DNA of 64,000 bases from Naegleria lovaniensis (lineage: Eukaryota > Heterolobosea > Eutetramitea > Acrasida > Naegleriidae): the NCBI RefSeq assembly GCF_003324165.1, contig NW_025407827.1:1-64000 (forward strand), written 5' to 3'. Below, one piece after another: positions 10,874-21,628 of the stretch (its first letter is position 1; each line of letters opens with the position of its first letter). The position numbers were made by a program, and so were the translations under genes. The notes under the pieces were generated by a model. The model ran no database searches. It saw nothing but the letters and a program-made list of their open reading frames with translations, and had not been told where the DNA came from.

Positions 10874-11179
10874 TTGGTGTGTGATGGTGGTTAAAGTGAG
10901 ATTTGAGGGAATTTTTTTTGAATTTTTTTAAAGTGTAAAAAAACGCGGTTTTGCATCCCGCCAACGCTCTTACATGTTATTTTAAATTTAAAAAAAATAG
11001 CTTCACAACCACCTCATTGTCCTTTTTACAAATTTTAATCACATATATTTGATCTCAAAGAAGAATCAAAACATGATCAAACATCATCATTCGGACTCGA
11101 GTCAAGTGGCTAATTTTCTTCATCCAGTAAACGGTTATCGGGTTTGCAAGAAAAGAGAGGACAAGCTCCCAAAAATCAC
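10874..11179. promoter_or_regulatory. Shared promoter region between BAR protein and enkurin-domain genes
   Basis: 306 bp between two divergent start codons. It contains A/T-rich tracts (10915-10940, 10980-11000) and a short GC-rich segment near 10944-10970 (AAACGCGGTTTTGCATCCCG). I saw no clear RFX X-box. An ATG at 11072 opens a frame that reads through the start of the enkurin gene in a different phase, so part of this stretch may be transcribed leader. Confidence 0.4.
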
Positions 11180-12017
11180 ATGTTGCAAAATTTAAAGAGC
11201 CTCCGAGAGAAGGAACATGAAAATAAACTCAAGAAGGAGACTGAGTCGATAAAAAAAGAAGAATTCAAATTACCCCAATACAAAGAAGTGGAATCCAAAG
11301 TGAAACAGATCAAAGAACAAGATTACTCTCCCGAAAATCCAGTCAATGAAAATTATTTGAGATCGGGAGCTATGAAGGAAAGAGTGAGTGAGCAAGCCCT
11401 GAAAAAGAAGGAAATTGCGATTGAAGTTAAACGAGAAAAAGAGCTGATTCAACAAGAATTTAAAAAGCCTGCCATACCTAAAAAAGAAGCAACTCCACCT
11501 CAAAGTGCCCAGCGAGAGGAAAAGAATTATCTTGTTCAAAACGCAACCAAAGATTTGAAAATGATGGCAAAAAAGGGAGAACAAAAACTCATTCAAAAGA
11601 AAGATAACACGGAATATGAAAAACCTGAAACATTTGGAAGAGTTCCCAAGTAGTAAGTAACGATGAATCATGTTTGACGGTTATTATGGATGAAACTATC
11701 ATGCTGTATTCGAACACAGTATTTTGGAAAGAAAAGCAGAATGGCAGCAACAAGAGGAAAAAGCCATGGAGGAGCAGCGAAAGAGGGATGAATGTCCTCC
11801 AGGTATGAAATTGGTTTCTGAGCACGATCGTATTGCAACGCTATCAGAATTGGAACGAAACAAGAAAGAGATTCAAGGGTCCATCAACAGGATGCCTATT
11901 TTGTGTGACACCATGTCTTTGCAACAGAAGAAGGCACAATTAGAACGAAAGCTGGAAGAGATTGAAGACGCTATTAAAATCTTTTCTCGAAAAAAGGTTT
12001 ATATTGCAGAAGATTAA
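11180..12017 (+). CDS. Enkurin-domain protein (ENKUR/ENKD1-like)
   Basis: 256 residues from exons 11180-11652 and 11720-12017, with a 67-nt phase-2 intron (donor GTAAGT, acceptor CACAG). Splicing creates GRVPKYILERKAEW, the conserved beginning of the enkurin domain. The C-terminal domain carries CPPGMKLVSEHDRIATLSEL, a leucine-zipper-like ELERNKKEIQ, and ends KIFSRKKVYIAED, nearly the ENKD1 ending. The N-terminal half is highly charged helix. Enkurin-domain proteins sit inside or along axonemal and centriolar microtubules. The frame continues upstream of 11180 without an ATG (conserved-looking GQAPKNHM precedes the called start), so an N-terminal exon may be missing. Confidence 0.85.
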
Positions 12018-12151
12018 CTTGTGCTCAATCAGCCCATAAATCTTGTACATAAAATGGTAAACTGGTTTATTATTATGATGTAATGTTCAATGTACACTCA
12101 AATGATTTTCATGGATCGCTGAATGAGTGCTGCAATGTAATTGTCCTCGAA

Positions 12152-15100
12152 TTAATATTTGTAATAAATCTCAACCTTGTGTGTCTTGCCATCGTCTTGC
12201 AATGGAATTCTTGTTGGATCAGTCTTCTTGACACCGTCTACACTCAAATGATTTTCATCGGATCGAATGACTTGAATTTGGTAAGTTGTTTTACCATGTT
12301 GATAGGTAATTGAATACTTCTTCCAGTCTTCTCTTGGACATGGGTCAAATTTGAGCGAGTTACCTTGTTTCTTGATACCTATCAATCTCTCCAAAATCAA
12401 TCGATAGAACCAACCACCGCTACCAGTGAACCAACTCCAACCACCTTCGCCTTCGTGATCCATTAGAGTGTAAATATCGGCTGTGACAACATAAGGTTCA
12501 ACCTTGTACTTCCAAACATCTTCCTTTGTCTTGGCATGGTTGATTGGATTCAAAATATCAAACAAATCCCACACCTTCTTGGAGTCCTTCAAAATAGAAT
12601 AGGCCCATACGAACCAAATAGAGGCATGTGTATATTGTCCACCATTTTCTCTGACACCAGGAGCATATCCTTGAATGTAACCAGCAGATGGTTCTTGATA
12701 TTGAAGTGGTGGATCAAACAATTGAATAAGTTTCAAATCGTGTCTAACCAATCGTTGATATGCATTGGTCAATGCCATCTTGGCTCTCTTCTTATCGACA
12801 CAACCACTCATGATGGCCCAACTTTGTGGCAAGCTGTCAATTTGGCATTCAGAGTTCTCCTTTGAACCCAATGGCTCACCACTATCAAAGTATGCTCTAC
12901 GATACCATTCTCCGTCCCATGCATTCTTTTCAATATTTTCTTTGATAAATTCTCTATTCTTTAAACATTCTTCTAAAAAGTCATCATCCTTAATCTCAGT
13001 TTGCAAAATATATTGCTCGAACTTTTCAAGAACATGATACAAGAAGAAGGCCAACCATACGCTTTCACCTTTGCCATGAATACCAACCAAGTTCATACCA
13101 TCGTTCCAGTCACCACAACCCATCAATGGAAGACCATGAACACCATATTTAAATCCATATTTCAATGCTCGTTTACAGTGCTCATAAACAGTAGCAGTAT
13201 CTTCGGTGTATTCTAATCTGTCATAAACGGACTCTTCACCAGGCTCAATTTCTCTCAACTTGCTAAATCTAACTCTTTCATGGAGTAATTTATAGTCTTC
13301 AGTAATTTCAATATAGTGTGCAACAGCAAATGGTAACCACAAATAGTCATCACTAAATGTGGTTCTGACACCACTATTTGTGACATCGTGCCACCAATGG
13401 CATACGTCACCCTTCTCGAATTGATGTTCACAATTGGTCATAATTTGCTGCTTGAGAATTTGTGGCATGACAAACGCAACTGCCATTGTATCTTGCAATT
13501 GATCTCTGAAACCGAAAGCACCACTCGATTGATAGAAACCAGATCTACCCCAAATACGTGAAGACAGTACTTGATACAGGAGCCATCCGTTGGCAAGAAC
13601 ATCCAATTCTGGATTTGGAGTTTCAACTTGAATGGTATTCAATGTGTAATGCCAGAAAGCCTTCACACTGTTCAACAATTGTCTCACAATGAGGTTACTA
13701 CGGATACGGGAAATTACATCCTTAGCTCCATCTCTGGAGTAGTTGGCACCAATCATGAATGCAACTTCGACAACTTTTCCATCTTCAACTGTAATTGGAA
13801 CTTGAATAGCAGCACATGGATCGAAAGCAGCACCAACGTTTCCTGAAAGATATTGCTGTCTCATAGCTTGAGGTTTGTCAAGAGTTCCATTACTACCAAT
13901 AAATTCATTTCTATCACCAGTAAGTGTTCCTTCTTTGTGGCCAATGACAGAGAAGAAACCAACAAAGTGCGACAAGTGAATATGGAAACTGTTTCTAGCA
14001 ATAATTGCAGTACTATTGTCAGTTCTTTCAACATCTGTAATAATGTGGGGAGCATTCAATTCTCTAAGTTCTCCCAAAACCCATTCAACAAAACCTGTCA
14101 CGCTTAAATTTCTATCATAACCACTATTATTGGTGACACGAATTAAAAATACCTTAACAGGTTCGTTTTGAGGCACAAATGTTGTTGTCTCGGTATGAAT
14201 ACCATCATGGAAGTGTTCCCAAATACTGTAACCAATACCATGTCTACAAATGTAGTAATAGTCATCTCTATCAGGAGTGACAGGTTGAGGCATTGGAGAC
14301 CAATATTGTCCTGTAGATTCATCTCTGATATAGAATGCCTCACCAGAACCATCCAAAACTGCGTCATTGTTGAATGGAGTTAATCGGTACTCGTGAGCAT
14401 TTGTGAAGAATGAATAAGCGCTACCTCTTTCAGAAATAACAGAACCAAAACGATCGTTTGCTAAAACGTTGCACCATGGTTTTGGAGTAACATGGTTCTT
14501 ACCAAGCATCATGACATACTCTTTACGCTTAGCATCAAAACCACCGACGTCGCTTCTCAAAATTAAATCTCTTTCATGGAGTTTTGGAACAGTATTAAGT
14601 ACATCCTTAACTGGGCGTGGTTGTGTTAGAGGTTGGAATGCAGGAACTACTAGTCCCTTCTTTGAGGTTCTATTAATTTGGTCAGTGAGACTTCCACCAT
14701 TGTCTGATAAAACTACACGAGCAACAGAGTACAGCAATACAGTTTCGAATGAAGTCAAGCTGTCACCTCTGACAGGATGGATACCTCCAGGTTGATGCAA
14801 CAATTCAGTAGATCCTGGAATGTGTGACATTAAATGATGGAGTGTTTGATTCAACAAGTCACGATAGTGTGTAGTCTCATCATTCCAAATAACCAAATCA
14901 AATACAACTCCCTTACAACGACAATATGCATGAGCTTGAAGTACTTGTTGCATGAAGAAGGATTGTTCTAAATCACAAACACGAACAAGAATAAGTGGAA
15001 TATCTCCTGAAATACCAAACTTCCACAATCCAGATTGATTGTTACGGTTCTTTGTGATGAGACCAGGTGGAGCACGGTATCGTGGATTTGAATAAAGGAT

Positions 15101-18100
15101 GCAACCTGCCAACTTGGAGAACAATTGAGCTTCAATTTCAGTGATTCCCAATCGGAAGCAAAGTTTCTCTGATGCGACCCAAGCAAAATCAACTACGTGA
15201 TTTGTAGTCTTCTTGTTTTGGTACTTTTTGATGATACCAAGAGCATCTTCTCTTGAAAATGCAACACCAGTAATGTAGTCGATGTGAACGGTTCTTCCTG
15301 GCTTGATTCTCATTCCTTGACGAATTGAGAAAATTGGATCGAGAGGGAAGCCAGCAGTATTGGAAAGTGGTCCAGGCTCGTCACACAATACCTTTGGTCT
15401 TTGCATTGTGTAACCTCTACCTAAGAAGCTACTTCTATCGGTTTCAAAGCTTCTCTCACCAATGATATTCTTTGGTTCATGAACATGTAAAATGTGGAAT
15501 CCAAAGACTTTCTTGTCCTTTGGATCTCGTTGCTTTCTATTGAAGAGAATGGCATTTTGTTCATGGAGAATTTCAGTTCCAACAAATAAATTAGAGAAGG
15601 CTCTGTGTGCAGCATCAGCACGTCCTTGGTTCAACACAATCTCACCATAACTTGTGAATTCAATTTCCTTTGCCTGAGAAGTATTGTTAGTCATTCGAAC
15701 TCGTCTCACTTCAACATCATCCAAAGGTGATACAGTTACAATGGTCTCTGTGGTAATACCTCTGTGTAATCTCTTAAATTCGGCACGAGCTTGACTAAAT
15801 GTGACAGAATAATTATTGTCATTGGATGCCTTAATAGGTGTCGAAGTTGCTGACCAAATGTCATTCTTGTCTTTCAAATCTCTAAAGTAAGTCAATACAC
15901 CAAATCCATCAAGAGTAGCATCTTCACGCCATCTTGTGATACTCATGTCTTTATACTTAATGTAGCCACCTCCATTGACAGTGACCATGACATGAAGTGA
16001 ATGATTACTGAGCATGTGTACTTCAGGATAGGTGTGCAAGCCATGGAATTGTCTATTGGCGCTTGGAAGGTTATAGCCAACATTCTTCCAACGTTCGGTT
16101 TCTTTTTCATTTGGATTTGAAATGTGAGGAACAGTTGGAATCTTTTCTTGCAATAGCAAAACATTGGCACCAAATTCAGGAACAGCCATAAATCTTCTTT
16201 GCATTGGTTGATTTCTGAGACAATAAACCAAGCTGAGGAATGACATTCCAGAATGGTGAGCAAAGAATGACTTGATAGGTTGTGCATCAATGTTACCTCT
16301 CAATCTGTGTGGAGTAAAGTCCACAGATTCAAACAAACCATAACATCCTAACAATCCCATTTCGGTCAAACGTCTCAAGTTCTTTGTTGCTTGCTTTGGA
16401 AGGATCATTAAACACATGGCTGTGGCATAAGGAGCAACAACGAGATCATTGGAAAGACCTCTCTTAAGACCCAAACCAGGAACACCAAATGGACCATACT
16501 GATAAACGAGATTGGCATCCATCAAGTTGTAGGCACTTTCACTTTGACCCCAAGGAATATTCTTTTGCTTACCATATTCAATTTGACGTAAAACAACTGC
16601 ATGATAGGTAGAATCGAGTAAAGTACCTGGAATGTTTGGCATGACGTTGAGAGGGAGCAAATATTCAAAGACAGAACCAGACCAAGACAATAGAGCAGGA
16701 TGAGTTCCTTGTGTCGTAATTAGACGACTCATTGAGAACCAATGCTTCACTGGGAAATAACCCAATGCAATACCAACGTAACTGATGAGACGAGCCTCGG
16801 AACAGAACATGTCGTAGTGAGCTTGATCAATTCGGTCAGCCTCAACGTTGTAACCAATTACTAACAAGTCACGAGATGGATTGTATAAGAAGCTGAAATC
16901 TTGTTCAATGAGATTTTCAGTAATGTTAACCAAACGCTTCAACAATTTGATACGTCTGTTGGCTTCAGCCTCTGCAATTGTCAAAGCTTCTTCAAGTTCT
17001 TGTGTCCATCTCTTGATTGCTTCAATACCTTTTGGAGTTGATGATGTAGGTGATGTAGCAGAGGTGGTGCTTCCAGTAGCTGTGGTACTGCTACTACTTC
17101 CTGATCCAGTGACCTTGATGTTGGAAAGGAGTTTTCTAATGGAAGAAATGTTCAATTGCTTCTTCAATACAGAAATCTCTTGAACGGTCAGTGTATCAAC
17201 ATCAACCTTGTTGAACTCCTTAACGAATTGAATGATCGATTCATTTTCTAAGAGCCCAGAGAGTGAACTTTGTTGTTGAGTGGAAAACTCTTCAGGAAGT
17301 TCCCAATTCTTCAAGAATGGCGAAAGTTCATTCATCTCCTTTAGAATAGATGTGACCAATGCGACAAATGATTGAGCATAAAACAAAAGTTGTTTTTCAT
17401 ATCGCTCTTCAATATCTTCAGATAACCACTCAATATCGGATTGTTGGTCTTCCTTAAATGCCTTCTTGAGCTTGTTCAAAGACTCGAGTAAAACATCTTC
17501 CAATTTTTTGGAACTGGCCTTAATTTCGGTATACCAACGGATTAGTTTAGTTGGCTTGGTTGGTTTGGTACCAAGTTTTGTGTGTAAATCGTCGATCATT
17601 GGTCTAACTTCGTTAATGTCAAAGTAAATGAGTTCTTCATCATCTGTGTCGGTTGTCTTTTCAACTTCTTGTAAAATAAATTCCATGCTATAAAGATTTC
17701 CTCTGAGACCGTTAATATAAGTGTCGGTATTCAGTGCGGAAAAGTATTCCGTCAATTCGGATAAACCTGATTTGAGAACGAGTAAGTGACCAACCAAGTT
17801 ACCAGAGTCAACAGCACTGATATATTTTGGCCACAATGGTCTCAAATCCTGAGTATCGTACCAATTGTAAAAATGTCCCTTATAACGATCCATCTTGCAA
17901 AGTGTAGATAGAGTGTTATGAATTCGTACAATACAATCATTGTTTGTGATGAATCCAAAGTCATAAGCTCCCAAATTAGCCAAAAGGGCAAGACCAATAT
18001 TTGTTGGACTGGTTCTACGTGCAAGCATTGGTTTAGGGAAGTCTTGATAGTTATCCAATGGAAGGTAATTGTCTTCTTCCCTGACAAAGGTCTCAAAGAA

Positions 18101-21100
18101 TCTCCATGTTCTACGAGAGAGAACCTGCAAGAATTTCTTATCATCAACAGTGAGGTCATTAACAGTTTCTCTTTCGAAGAGGTTCTTCTTCAATGGCTTG
18201 CTCAAATAATAGGCAATAAATGGAGAACCGATCCAACTACCGAACAATAACACAATAGTAATGATATTACTTGTGAGAATGAGAGGTCTCTTGGCATAAC
18301 CTGATAATTGCCATTCAGAATAGGTCACTGCAGTGTTATGTTGAATAATAATGTAGCAAATAATGCTTGTGGTTAAAAGCACTGGGAACCATAATAATCT
18401 TGACATGGCAAGGAATAGATTTGTCTTGTAAACACTGCTTGCAGCTTGGAAAGTGGTCCATTCCAAAAGACCTTTTCCGCTACTAAAGTACAGTCTGTAC
18501 AAGCAACGAATGATGGCATCAATATTGTTGTAGGCCTCAAATGGAGTAAAGACAAGTTCTACATAAATATCGACGAAGGTTCTGACCAAATTGAAACGAA
18601 TTCTCTTAAAGTGTGAACTCCAGGTAATATCTTCTGACTTTTTGACAAGATCAATGGTTGTGTTAATAGCAGCTGGAATTAAATATAACGAGAGCACAGA
18701 CAATACTGCCACAAGTGGTAACTTGGAGTGGTATGAAGTGAACAAAGCAGTACACATGATGAGATAAGTCATGGCAGCAGGAACGAGGGATCGTCTCAAG
18801 TTGTCAAAAATCTTCCATCTGTGTAGAGCAGTGAGGGTATTCTTTTCATAGCCGTTGAGGGTATGAATCCAAGGACTGAATGCATAGGAAGCAATTTGCC
18901 AATCACCTCTGATCCAACGATGTCTTCTGGAGGCCTCAGTACCATAACTAGAAGGATAATCTTCAATAACCTCAACATGGGAAACTAAAGCAGATCTAAC
19001 AAAACAACCCTCAATTAAATCGTGACTAAGAATTCTGTTTTCTCGGAACTTGTCGCCCAACACCTTTTCAAATGTTTCAACATTGTATAAACCCTTTCCA
19101 ATGAAAGAACCTTCACCAAAGGTGTCCTGATAAACATCGCTAACTTCTCTTGTGTATGGATCCAATCCAGAATCTAAACTGTGCATGTATGCATAAAGAG
19201 ACTTGGTTGATCCTGCAAACCCAACACTGACACGAGGTTGTAACAAGCCATAACCATGAGTCACGCGTTTCAATTGGTGATCAATGACAGGTTCGTTCAA
19301 AACGTGAGCAGCTGTCTCAATCATATTACGAGCAGCATCAGAAGGCAACATGGTATCAGTGTCCAAAGTAACCACATGCTTGATAGTGTGCAAATTGGTG
19401 ATATCTCCAATAATGTGACTAAAATTACCCTTTTCTCCATGTAAAATAAATTTGTTGAATTCTGCCAATTTACCTCTCTTACGCTCCCAACCCATCCACA
19501 CTTTTTCAACAGGATTATACACTCGCTTTCTGTGGAAAAGGAAGAATGAAGTTTTGGCAACCTTTTGTTCATCAATGTTTCTTGGATATAATCTGTTCAA
19601 CTCATTAATACCGTCCACAGCGAGCTTGATTAGTTCGTCGTCCTTCTCTGTGGTTTCATTTTTGGAGTCAGCAAAGTCAGTAATGAGCGCAAACAGAATG
19701 TTCTTATCACGATTGATCAGATATCTTCCTTGCAAGTCAGACATTAATTCTTTGATTCCATCTTCACTTGTAATCATGGTTGGGACAACTACCATAGATC
19801 TGTGTTCATCTGGAATTCCAGTCAAGCTGAAATCCATAGAAGGTAATGAGGCAGGATATTTCAATCTGACAAATAGCATATTTGTCAAGTTCACAGCAAA
19901 TTGACTTCCAACCAAAATCACAGAAATGTAAAGCAATATGAGAGCAAGATACTTTTCGTACACAAAGTAAACGTAGGAGGAGCCAGAATGAGAGGCCAAA
20001 CTACTGAATGGTAAGTATCTATTGAATTGGGTTGAATAAGAAGTAGTAGTATAACTAATATAAGAGAAGGCAAACCAGCAAGTCAACAACAAGATACACA
20101 AGAGGAAGATTGGAGTTCGTAAATCAACCCAAGAAATTGGTAATGGAGTAAGTTTGAAGCCTATTGCTCTGTGAAGTTCCATGAGTCCTTCATCTTCCAA
20201 GAGCCAATAGGTAATGCATGCCTTCCTACGAATTAGTTTCATGTCGTACATTTGATCTGGATTCATATTCTTAATAACATTACTAGCAGAACGAGGAGAG
20301 AGCGAATGAGGGGTTGAGGTTGGACTCGAGGAACCACCAGGAGAGCTTGGTTCTGTTGCATCGCTATTCGATCTGCTTCTACCTCGTGTAGAGCCTAAAA
20401 CACATGTTTGAAGTACCTCATGATTCTCTCTAGCAAGGGCAAGGGCCTTGTTTGCCACTTGCTTTTCGTCCAGCTTGAATCTCTTGGCAATTCTTTCAAC
20501 ACTGTGTCTGCATCTGTCACGAGTTTGGAAGTTTTGCATTGGATAAATGTTGCATGGATCTTTACGAAGAATAACTTCCAAGTGACTCAATTTTTCAACA
20601 AATTCCTTCCAGTTAAAATTGTTAATCAATCTCAATGAATTGATAGAGTAAGACATGGTAACTTGATTAGCAGAGTTGGCTTGTTTTTGCATTCTGAAAA
20701 TTTGGTCAATATCGATACCCTTAATACTCAATTGTTGTTCAAGCCAAGTATTTACAATTGAAAGAACAGGATCAGATCCTTGCAAACGTTGACTAATTTG
20801 TAAAACGAACGCATTGGTAATGATAGGCTCACTTTGGGACAATTGATACAAAATTTGTACAACGTCACGGCTACTCTTTTCAGCTGCTGTCAACAATCTG
20901 TCTGCCCATGCGTCTGCCAGGTTGCAATCCTGTCTTCTACTGATAATACCGTCTGCAACACGTCTAATATTTTCAAGTAAACCCAAACGTAACATGACTC
21001 CCAAACCCCAACATTCACCAATTGTCAACGGTTTCACCGATTGGTATGATTTCACGAATTGGAAAATATTTTCTTCAGTGATTTGACCATTCACCAAGTT

Positions 21101-21628
21101 GATCAACTCAAACACAATACCATAAATACGAGGATAACCAGCACACTTGGTATTGTTAAGCTTTGGCATTTCCTTCTCATAACCAAGAGGCAAGTGCTTT
21201 TTAGCCATGTGAATTTGTTCCTTTATCATCCAAAAATTGTCTACCAGCCATTCATCACTACTAGTAATACGACGATTTTGCATAATGGCTTCATAGATAA
21301 TATCATGAGCCTGGGTTATAATACTAGCTGTTTCATCTAATCTTTTGATGAGTTTAACAAAGTCCTTCTTTTCCTCAACAACCTCATGAATACCAGCAAG
21401 AGTGATGGCATATTTCGAGAGATGAGTGAGTGAAATGGACTCTGGATTTGGTACGTTTGTTCCGCTCAACTCAAAGTCGCTCAATCCCACTTGGATGGAG
21501 GCATTTCGTCTAATTCCAGAGACCTTTTTCGATTTTGTGCTATTGGGTGAATCAAGTGGCGAATCTGTGTCGGTACTCGAGTCATCATTGTTTTGTTGCT
21601 TGGACGAATGAAGGAGACTTGAAAGCAT
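12152..21628 (-). CDS. Cyclic beta-1,2-glucan synthase-like protein (GT84 + glycoamylase-like + GH94), bacterial type
   Basis: One intronless frame of 3158 residues with the full layout of bacterial cyclic beta-1,2-glucan synthases (NdvB/ChvB/Cgs). The N-terminal ~480 residues are soluble and contain a Ser/Pro-rich insert. Membrane helices appear near 500 and 560, then a GT84 processive glycosyltransferase core with the DTDT acid motif at ~755 and RRHRWIRGDW at ~900, then four more membrane helices to ~1130. A glycoamylase-like region begins RRTSPTNIGLALLANLG (~1200), resumes after a Ser/Thr insert near 1505-1533, and includes GYNVEADRID and GLKRGLSNDL. The C-terminal third is GH94 phosphorylase-like with the catalytic-type DWNDG at ~2839. 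In bacteria the enzyme builds a linear glucan from UDP-glucose on itself, trims it and cyclises it. Lies 134 bp from the spliced enkurin-domain gene. Confidence 0.9.
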   Translation of the reverse strand: MLSSLLHSSKQQNNDDSSTDTDSPLDSPNSTKSKKVSGIRRNASIQVGLSDFELSGTNVPNPESISLTHLSKYAITLAGIHEVVEEKKDFVKLIKRLDETASIITQAHDIIYEAIMQNRRITSSDEWLVDNFWMIKEQIHMAKKHLPLGYEKEMPKLNNTKCAGYPRIYGIVFELINLVNGQITEENIFQFVKSYQSVKPLTIGECWGLGVMLRLGLLENIRRVADGIISRRQDCNLADAWADRLLTAAEKSSRDVVQILYQLSQSEPIITNAFVLQISQRLQGSDPVLSIVNTWLEQQLSIKGIDIDQIFRMQKQANSANQVTMSYSINSLRLINNFNWKEFVEKLSHLEVILRKDPCNIYPMQNFQTRDRCRHSVERIAKRFKLDEKQVANKALALARENHEVLQTCVLGSTRGRSRSNSDATEPSSPGGSSSPTSTPHSLSPRSASNVIKNMNPDQMYDMKLIRRKACITYWLLEDEGLMELHRAIGFKLTPLPISWVDLRTPIFLLCILLLTCWFAFSYISYTTTSYSTQFNRYLPFSSLASHSGSSYVYFVYEKYLALILLYISVILVGSQFAVNLTNMLFVRLKYPASLPSMDFSLTGIPDEHRSMVVVPTMITSEDGIKELMSDLQGRYLINRDKNILFALITDFADSKNETTEKDDELIKLAVDGINELNRLYPRNIDEQKVAKTSFFLFHRKRVYNPVEKVWMGWERKRGKLAEFNKFILHGEKGNFSHIIGDITNLHTIKHVVTLDTDTMLPSDAARNMIETAAHVLNEPVIDHQLKRVTHGYGLLQPRVSVGFAGSTKSLYAYMHSLDSGLDPYTREVSDVYQDTFGEGSFIGKGLYNVETFEKVLGDKFRENRILSHDLIEGCFVRSALVSHVEVIEDYPSSYGTEASRRHRWIRGDWQIASYAFSPWIHTLNGYEKNTLTALHRWKIFDNLRRSLVPAAMTYLIMCTALFTSYHSKLPLVAVLSVLSLYLIPAAINTTIDLVKKSEDITWSSHFKRIRFNLVRTFVDIYVELVFTPFEAYNNIDAIIRCLYRLYFSSGKGLLEWTTFQAASSVYKTNLFLAMSRLLWFPVLLTTSIICYIIIQHNTAVTYSEWQLSGYAKRPLILTSNIITIVLLFGSWIGSPFIAYYLSKPLKKNLFERETVNDLTVDDKKFLQVLSRRTWRFFETFVREEDNYLPLDNYQDFPKPMLARRTSPTNIGLALLANLGAYDFGFITNNDCIVRIHNTLSTLCKMDRYKGHFYNWYDTQDLRPLWPKYISAVDSGNLVGHLLVLKSGLSELTEYFSALNTDTYINGLRGNLYSMEFILQEVEKTTDTDDEELIYFDINEVRPMIDDLHTKLGTKPTKPTKLIRWYTEIKASSKKLEDVLLESLNKLKKAFKEDQQSDIEWLSEDIEERYEKQLLFYAQSFVALVTSILKEMNELSPFLKNWELPEEFSTQQQSSLSGLLENESIIQFVKEFNKVDVDTLTVQEISVLKKQLNISSIRKLLSNIKVTGSGSSSSTTATGSTTSATSPTSSTPKGIEAIKRWTQELEEALTIAEAEANRRIKLLKRLVNITENLIEQDFSFLYNPSRDLLVIGYNVEADRIDQAHYDMFCSEARLISYVGIALGYFPVKHWFSMSRLITTQGTHPALLSWSGSVFEYLLPLNVMPNIPGTLLDSTYHAVVLRQIEYGKQKNIPWGQSESAYNLMDANLVYQYGPFGVPGLGLKRGLSNDLVVAPYATAMCLMILPKQATKNLRRLTEMGLLGCYGLFESVDFTPHRLRGNIDAQPIKSFFAHHSGMSFLSLVYCLRNQPMQRRFMAVPEFGANVLLLQEKIPTVPHISNPNEKETERWKNVGYNLPSANRQFHGLHTYPEVHMLSNHSLHVMVTVNGGGYIKYKDMSITRWREDATLDGFGVLTYFRDLKDKNDIWSATSTPIKASNDNNYSVTFSQARAEFKRLHRGITTETIVTVSPLDDVEVRRVRMTNNTSQAKEIEFTSYGEIVLNQGRADAAHRAFSNLFVGTEILHEQNAILFNRKQRDPKDKKVFGFHILHVHEPKNIIGERSFETDRSSFLGRGYTMQRPKVLCDEPGPLSNTAGFPLDPIFSIRQGMRIKPGRTVHIDYITGVAFSREDALGIIKKYQNKKTTNHVVDFAWVASEKLCFRLGITEIEAQLFSKLAGCILYSNPRYRAPPGLITKNRNNQSGLWKFGISGDIPLILVRVCDLEQSFFMQQVLQAHAYCRCKGVVFDLVIWNDETTHYRDLLNQTLHHLMSHIPGSTELLHQPGGIHPVRGDSLTSFETVLLYSVARVVLSDNGGSLTDQINRTSKKGLVVPAFQPLTQPRPVKDVLNTVPKLHERDLILRSDVGGFDAKRKEYVMMLGKNHVTPKPWCNVLANDRFGSVISERGSAYSFFTNAHEYRLTPFNNDAVLDGSGEAFYIRDESTGQYWSPMPQPVTPDRDDYYYICRHGIGYSIWEHFHDGIHTETTTFVPQNEPVKVFLIRVTNNSGYDRNLSVTGFVEWVLGELRELNAPHIITDVERTDNSTAIIARNSFHIHLSHFVGFFSVIGHKEGTLTGDRNEFIGSNGTLDKPQAMRQQYLSGNVGAAFDPCAAIQVPITVEDGKVVEVAFMIGANYSRDGAKDVISRIRSNLIVRQLLNSVKAFWHYTLNTIQVETPNPELDVLANGWLLYQVLSSRIWGRSGFYQSSGAFGFRDQLQDTMAVAFVMPQILKQQIMTNCEHQFEKGDVCHWWHDVTNSGVRTTFSDDYLWLPFAVAHYIEITEDYKLLHERVRFSKLREIEPGEESVYDRLEYTEDTATVYEHCKRALKYGFKYGVHGLPLMGCGDWNDGMNLVGIHGKGESVWLAFFLYHVLEKFEQYILQTEIKDDDFLEECLKNREFIKENIEKNAWDGEWYRRAYFDSGEPLGSKENSECQIDSLPQSWAIMSGCVDKKRAKMALTNAYQRLVRHDLKLIQLFDPPLQYQEPSAGYIQGYAPGVRENGGQYTHASIWFVWAYSILKDSKKVWDLFDILNPINHAKTKEDVWKYKVEPYVVTADIYTLMDHEGEGGWSWFTGSGGWFYRLILERLIGIKKQGNSLKFDPCPREDWKKYSITYQHGKTTYQIQVIRSDENHLSVDGVKKTDPTRIPLQDDGKTHKVEIYYKY

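Noticed and set aside
12152-21628. Bacterial contamination as the source of the glucan synthase
   Set aside because: Close flanking spliced gene, local codon and base composition, and low-complexity inserts argue for a resident gene, though reads should confirm.
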